From: Sphingobacteriales bacterium
Lineage (GTDB): Bacteria; Bacteroidota; Bacteroidia; Chitinophagales; Chitinophagaceae
Reading direction: 5' to 3'
Length of the DNA stretch: 64,000 nt
NCBI GenBank assembly: GCA_016219985.1
Contig: JACRJO010000032.1
Span: forward strand, 248,001 to 312,000
Positions within the stretch are counted from its first letter, which is position 1; each line of letters opens with the position of its first letter. A program made the translations under genes and the position numbers. Under the pieces are notes generated by a model, which searched no databases, was not told the origin of the DNA, and worked only from the letters and a program-made list of their open reading frames with translations. This document shows positions 61,701 through 64,000 of the stretch, piece after piece.

Positions 61701-63107
61701 GGTGTACTGGAATGCGACACCCAGTACTTCATCCGGCTGCAGGGGCTGGTTCAATGACAAAAACCCGATCTGCGGGTTAAAATAGTAATCAGTGGGCTGC
61801 AGTTTGCGGGCAAATGTTTTTTCGAAATCCTGCACCGGCAGCAATCCATAGCTGGTAAGTGCGTTCTGCACCAAGGAGGAATTGCGGAAGCTCGGATTGT
61901 TCCGCAGGTCGGCGTACAGGTTGTTCGCGTCATTTCGGGGCAGGTTGTCCCCGCTGCCCGTGAGCAACGGCGCCCGGTATGGATTGCGTTCACCGAGATC
62001 CATGAAGGCCACCACATCGCGGGTATCTGTTGTGCTGCCGTTGCGGTTCGTCACCCATACCTCCACCCGCAATACCTGTACTTTGGAATTAACAATCGGC
62101 AGTTGTTTCATAGCCGTATTGTAATTGTTGCGGAAATAATGCGCCAGGAGGAAGTGCCGGTTCTCATCATATTCATCGGCTTTCACCGAAAAGCGTTGTG
62201 CCGATGTACCACCCTGCAATCCCATGGTCTGGCGCTGCGATTGCTGGTTGGCCAGTACGGTGGTCACAAATAATTTTCCAAACTGCAGCTGAGCTTTAAC
62301 CCCGAACAGGGATTGGGCGCCGGGGATCAGGGTTCCCTTGGATGCAAAATTGGTATTCCCGGCCTGGAACAGTTTCACGATATCATCATCCTTCCCTTTA
62401 AAGTCCAGCTTCAGCTGGTTCTCAAAATTGAAATTGGCCAGGGTATTGTAATTGATCGGCAGTTTCAGTTTTTCCCCGATCTGGGCATCCATCTGCAGGG
62501 CGGAATTCATATTGAAATCGAAGCCGCCATTCTTCCTCGCCCGCTCCGGCAAGGTCGGGTTCTTGATATTCTGTCCCTGGTAGCCGGCGAGAAAATCCAC
62601 ATATCCCGAAGGTTTGATATCGATCTTTACTTTGCCATCCGGCCCCACCCCCATGATCCGGTTGAACCAGTCATTGGACACTTTGAATTTGGGCCGGGCC
62701 AGCCTCCGGTTCATATTCGCCAGGAGCGAGGCCCTTTTTTTGAAATAATCCTCCTCGTCTTTCTTTCCCTGTAAGCGTACAAATTCCTCCCTGCTGAAGG
62801 CAGCCGGGGTCCGGTAATAATGATTTCCTATTTTTTCAATGATATAATACTGCTTGGTCCTGGGATCGTATTCAATGGACCGTTTGATAAACGATGTATC
62901 CCGCAGGTCGAAGGTATTCCGGTTGGGATTGGAATAAGGGTCGCCATGACGGTCCTCCAATAATGGGTAACGGCCGGTATCCGCAGGCAGGAAGGGGAGG
63001 CCGGTGCCATCCGGAATAAAACCACCGGCTTTGGCCGGGAGAACAAACGAAAACACCAGGGCGATAATACCCAGTGTACGGAAGATATGAGCAGTTCTAA
63101 GGTTCAA
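55740..63107 (-). CDS. sprA: T9SS outer-membrane translocon SprA
   Basis: SprA forms the giant beta-barrel channel through which T9SS cargo crosses the outer membrane; it is needed for gliding and secretion. The 2455-residue length is that of the family. It has a signal peptide (MNLRTAHIFRTLGIIALVFSFVLPAKA), then the characteristic N-terminal region with GPDGKVKIDIKPSGYVDFLAGYQ and GKLKLPINYNTLANFNFENQLKLDF-like segments, and many beta strands to the end at NLQIRVSLAQ. About residues 1890-1940 there is a low-complexity stretch rich in Gly, Lys and Asn. It follows ruvA after 34 bases, a neighbour order common in Bacteroidota. The TAG stop lies in a heptamer array. Confidence 0.97.
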   Translation of the reverse strand: MNLRTAHIFRTLGIIALVFSFVLPAKAGGFIPDGTGLPFLPADTGRYPLLEDRHGDPYSNPNRNTFDLRDTSFIKRSIEYDPRTKQYYIIEKIGNHYYRTPAAFSREEFVRLQGKKDEEDYFKKRASLLANMNRRLARPKFKVSNDWFNRIMGVGPDGKVKIDIKPSGYVDFLAGYQGQNIKNPTLPERARKNGGFDFNMNSALQMDAQIGEKLKLPINYNTLANFNFENQLKLDFKGKDDDIVKLFQAGNTNFASKGTLIPGAQSLFGVKAQLQFGKLFVTTVLANQQSQRQTMGLQGGTSAQRFSVKADEYDENRHFLLAHYFRNNYNTAMKQLPIVNSKVQVLRVEVWVTNRNGSTTDTRDVVAFMDLGERNPYRAPLLTGSGDNLPRNDANNLYADLRNNPSFRNSSLVQNALTSYGLLPVQDFEKTFARKLQPTDYYFNPQIGFLSLNQPLQPDEVLGVAFQYTYNGRVFQVGEFSQDVPPDTTGNTQRILFLKLLKATSQRTNLPIWDLMMKNVYSVGFGQLERQDFALDMLYEEPSFGEKRYLPPADVADPYKGAPIISLVNLDRLNNQNDPQPDGVFDFIEGYTVISSQSRIIFPVLEPFGHDLDYLYATQTLRDKYLFYPLYDTIRAIAQTYANLNRFKITGKSKTSGYGGAGGGSEYQLGYNIPRGSVTVTAGGQVLVENVDYEINYDLGTLRVVNQAIVNAGIPVNINYENNQAFGFQQKNFLGLRLDYLANKKLSLGATVVRLGERPFFIKQSYGEDPIRNTMYGFDLDYRSNIPRLTKFLDKLPFYSTKAMSSITAYAEAAVLQPGHAKQINSTNSQGQVDKSGQVYIDDFEGTRAGIDLRFPLISWTLASIPQGNGLFPEAGLNNDLRSGYNRGKLAWYNIEPVLQERRNSNNPLAGNLDELSRPETRQVLQKEIFPRRSTQFGEGLLTTFDIAFYPKDKGPYNFEADQNRVGADGRLKNPKQAWGGLMRNIDQTDFETGNIEYIEFWLQDPFIMNSANPTGGQLYFNLGNVSEDVLRDGKRQYENGLPTPTNNARVDESSVWGRVPAIPLQVTNAFSNTPSDRALQDVGFDGLQDTAEQRQFRPYLDNLAASYGTSSPAYQQALADPSGDNFKAYRDASFDRQPVAGILQRYKNINNPHGNSPVADNNTQFVNAFTQYPDAEELNRDNTMNEVEEYFQYKVDIKPGMLQGSNFITDVRETEVKLANGQSRNEKWYLFRIPVEQYQQKVGNIPDFKSIRFIRMFVTGFDDSVVMRFGKLELIRNQWRKYKNTIDSTGNYTPLPVPDYTKVNVLAVNIEENDQRDPIVYRIPPGIERQQQLSNNNVALYMNEQSISMQVCGLPQHEARGVFKTMNLDMRQYRKLSMFIHAESVKNAFPVNDGDLNAVVRIGNDFSGNYYEVRIPLKITQFGETDSAKIWPSENYLDFQLDELTNLKTRRNKLNISPATRYKETLPDGRSYAILGNPNLGEVRGVLLGVENTKQETICTEVWYNELRLQQLDEKGGFAALARADFKLADLGTLSLSGTAKSRGFGTLEQRVNERSREDVYTIDASATIEAGKLFPKKLGLQIPVYGSITRRTSTPEYDPYDLDLKLREKIKAADAGKRDSIKNDAQDVTTIKTITFTNVRKLKTDGKRPKPWSITNFDFNYSYIQTLSHNPLIENDELRRTRGAIGYTYAPQNRTIEPFRKLIKSKSPWFALIKDFNFNYAPSQLSFRADVFRQFGAIRPRNVGGGPYQIPETYNKYFTFDRYYILQWNLTRSLSLDFSATNNARVDEPLGRINTKVKKDSVRHNLFKGGRNTNYGQELTLNYNVPTNKIPLLDWTTLRASYNAKYNWLAASLLARNLGNTLSNTQTRSLNGEMKFEELYNKWRFLRAVGTDNGGNRVPGGGKSPKGGKSGDNKSGGKKEEKSGNTGANKGGDLIRSNNNSGQLNVPGGYRIDTIRNKKGKIIRIKKRKIKVPKEQKPMPEIAAVPKFFLRLATSLKRAGIQYTEDYGTTLPGYMDSTQLLGTNLKTGQPGLRYLFGYQPDTNWINQFGAKGLLSRDSLISAMIQQRYNQRLNLTAQLSPFRDFTIDVNLDKTFDKQYSELYKDTSGTSGLTRLNPYALGSFNVSYISYQTLFEKFDPNVVSATFKKFEANRKLLSGKLAGLNPYQSGTVDADGYAKGYGRYAQDVVIPAFIAAYTNKDPLSVKLIRNSNPNIKANPFSGIMPKPNWSLTYTGLSRLPGLDKIFSNVTLRHAYRSTFSMNSFNTALLFTDPLRVGYPKFTDTLTGNFIPYFLVPNITIQESFDPLIQVELTFTNQLTTGFEFKKTRTLSLSLIDYQLAENRSTEVTFNFNWRKKGMPLIKKIGKMKLDNDVTFRLDFSLRDDATANSKLDQGTAFGTGGQKVIRIAPSIDYTLNNRISMKLYFEQNRNIPKISSAFPITNTRGNLQIRVSLAQ

Positions 63108-63141
63108 TGTTTCTCGTCAATTAGTTTTCAGAAATAGTGGC

Positions 63142-63723
63142 TCAGAGGGTGCGAAGCGCCATTTTAATCAGTTCCTCAACGGATAGATTTGGATTGGCTG
63201 CAAGGGTCTTTTCAAGGGCCTGGCCAGCGGCCTGCCGGTTAATGCCCAGGGCAGTTAAAGCAATTAACGCATCCTGATGCAAAGTATTGTTTTTCAGTGG
63301 AGAAATATTTGATTCCAGCGGTTGTTTGGCCAATTTATCCCTGAGTTCCAATACCATCCGTTCGGCCGTTTTTTTCCCGATTCCCTTGATGCCCTCCAGG
63401 GTGCGGGTATCCCCCTGTACAATGGCTTTGACCAGTTCCTCGGGTTTCAGGTAGGATAGCATAACCCTCGCCGTGGAAGCCCCGATCCCCGATACCCCGA
63501 TCAGTTGCTGGAACATCTCTTTCTCCGCCAGGTCAAAAAAGCCGTAAAGCAGATGGGCATCCTCGCGGATCAGGAGGCAGGTATGCAGGACCCCTTTGTC
63601 CAGTTGACTGATCCTGGAATAGGTATGCAGGCTGATCTGTACCTCATACCCCACCCCGTTTACCTCCACCTGTACCATCCCCGGGGTCTTGTGTACAAAA
63701 TCACCTTTCAGGTATGCTATCAT
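63142..63723 (-). CDS. ruvA: Holliday junction branch migration protein RuvA
   Basis: RuvA binds Holliday junctions and brings the RuvB motor to them. With the ATG at 63723 the protein has 193 residues, normal for the family. It begins MIAYLKGDFVHKTPGMVQV, has the OB-fold core GVGYEVQIS, the acidic pin region and two helix-hairpin-helix motifs (LIGVSGIGASTARVML, LEGIKGIGKKTAERMV). The C-terminal RuvB-binding domain ends in LIKMALRTL. The open frame extends 18 codons upstream past the promoter box; the chosen start is the family one. sprA is downstream on the same strand. Confidence 0.96.
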   Translation of the reverse strand: MIAYLKGDFVHKTPGMVQVEVNGVGYEVQISLHTYSRISQLDKGVLHTCLLIREDAHLLYGFFDLAEKEMFQQLIGVSGIGASTARVMLSYLKPEELVKAIVQGDTRTLEGIKGIGKKTAERMVLELRDKLAKQPLESNISPLKNNTLHQDALIALTALGINRQAAGQALEKTLAANPNLSVEELIKMALRTL

Positions 63724-63728
63724 GGTTG

Positions 63729-63736
63729 CGAAAATA
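63729..63736 (-). promoter_or_regulatory. Near-consensus -7 box 5 bases before ruvA
   Basis: TATTTTCG on the minus strand, one base off TAnnTTTG; the ATG follows after CAACC. Likely leaderless. Confidence 0.4.
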
Positions 63737-63781
63737 GCGAAATACTTAAGGAAAAATTGCAAGAAACAAGATGCCAAGAAC

Positions 63782-63823
63782 CCTGCCTACTCGCCTCGCG
63801 GCGAAGCGGGCCAGACAGGCAGG
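63782..63823. repeat. 42-bp GC-rich palindromic element, copy 1
   Basis: It begins CCTGCCT and ends AGGCAGG, with TCGCCTCGCGGCGAAGCGG inside. It is identical to 63906-63947 except for one base (A versus G at 63813). Confidence 0.8.
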
Positions 63824-63891
63824 CAAATAAACTACAAATCCCAGGCACCAAAGAAAATCCAATGTCCAATTCCCCGTCCCCAATGCTGGCC

Positions 63892-63961
63892 CTGACAACT
63901 AACAACCTGCCTACTCGCCTCGCGGCGAAGCGGGCCGGACAGGCAGGCTGACAACTAACAA
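63892..63961. repeat. 42-bp GC-rich element, copy 2, with 14-bp flanking direct repeats
   Basis: The element 63906-63947 is flanked exactly by CTGACAACTAACAA on both sides (63892-63905 and 63948-63961). The flanks themselves have 7-bp periodicity (two units each). Confidence 0.8.
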
Positions 63962-63977
63962 CTAAATTAATATCCCG

Positions 63978-63985
63978 TAAATTTG
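63978..63985 (+). promoter_or_regulatory. -7 promoter box at the window end
   Basis: TAAATTTG, an exact TAnnTTTG match on the plus strand, suggests a gene starting just beyond the window. Confidence 0.4.
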
Positions 63986-64000
63986 CCCAATTTTTGTACA

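Overview
The window looks like a chromosome segment of a Bacteroidota bacterium, most probably of the Chitinophagaceae/Chitinophagales kind. The signs are a SusC/SusD pair, the type IX secretion (T9SS)/gliding protein SprA, two proteins with the type B T9SS C-terminal domain, a PorE-like OmpA protein, DUF4476, DUF3467, DUF1735 and SIMPL proteins, promoters of the Bacteroidota form TAnnTTTG, and no clear Shine-Dalgarno sequences. Base composition is about half G+C in the housekeeping genes. I see no rRNA, tRNA, CRISPR array, transposase or phage gene.

Layout: 1-2483 MlaE/MlaF lipid-transport ABC genes and sucD. 2484-10086 a duplicated 3' region, a DUF4476 protein and a giant alpha-2-macroglobulin (A2M) protein. 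10237-15399 histidine phosphatase, FAD oxidoreductase, small membrane protein, MtfA-like peptidase, aspS. 15704-21251 (minus) E1 dehydrogenase fusion, FAH-family hydrolase, pth, rplY, prs and a small membrane protein. 21358-22904 radC, a four-helix-bundle gene of foreign composition, DUF3467. 23003-28682 (minus) susC-susD-DUF1735. 28863-31741 (minus) two coupled envelope genes. 31853-33363 folD-queE. 33404-39766 (minus) a second giant A2M. 39877-46572 PorE-like protein, dprA, a type B T9SS cargo protein and guaB. 46881-48612 (minus) SIMPL protein and TonB. 48713-55344 lnt, alpha/beta hydrolase, second type B cargo protein, SDR and a small secreted protein. 55740-63723 (minus) ruvA-sprA.

Many genes serve the cell envelope: lipid transport (MlaEF), lipoprotein acylation (Lnt), TonB energy transduction, SusCD import, T9SS export (SprA, PorE-like) with its cargo, and two thioester A2M proteins. 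The most unusual proteins are these A2Ms. Both carry a SusC-type TonB-receptor plug module at the place where A2Ms have their protease bait region.

The second unusual layer is non-coding. Heptanucleotide arrays of the form TAGnnnn sit at or just after the stop codon of eight genes, always with the TAG on the coding strand. Because 7 is not a multiple of 3, three units close all three reading frames. GC-rich palindromes of 21 and 42 bp (multiples of 7) are embedded in some of these arrays, one related element lies in frame inside an A2M gene, and a 9-bp array with a variable base follows that gene. Several promoter boxes lie only 3-5 bases before the start codon, which suggests leaderless mRNAs.
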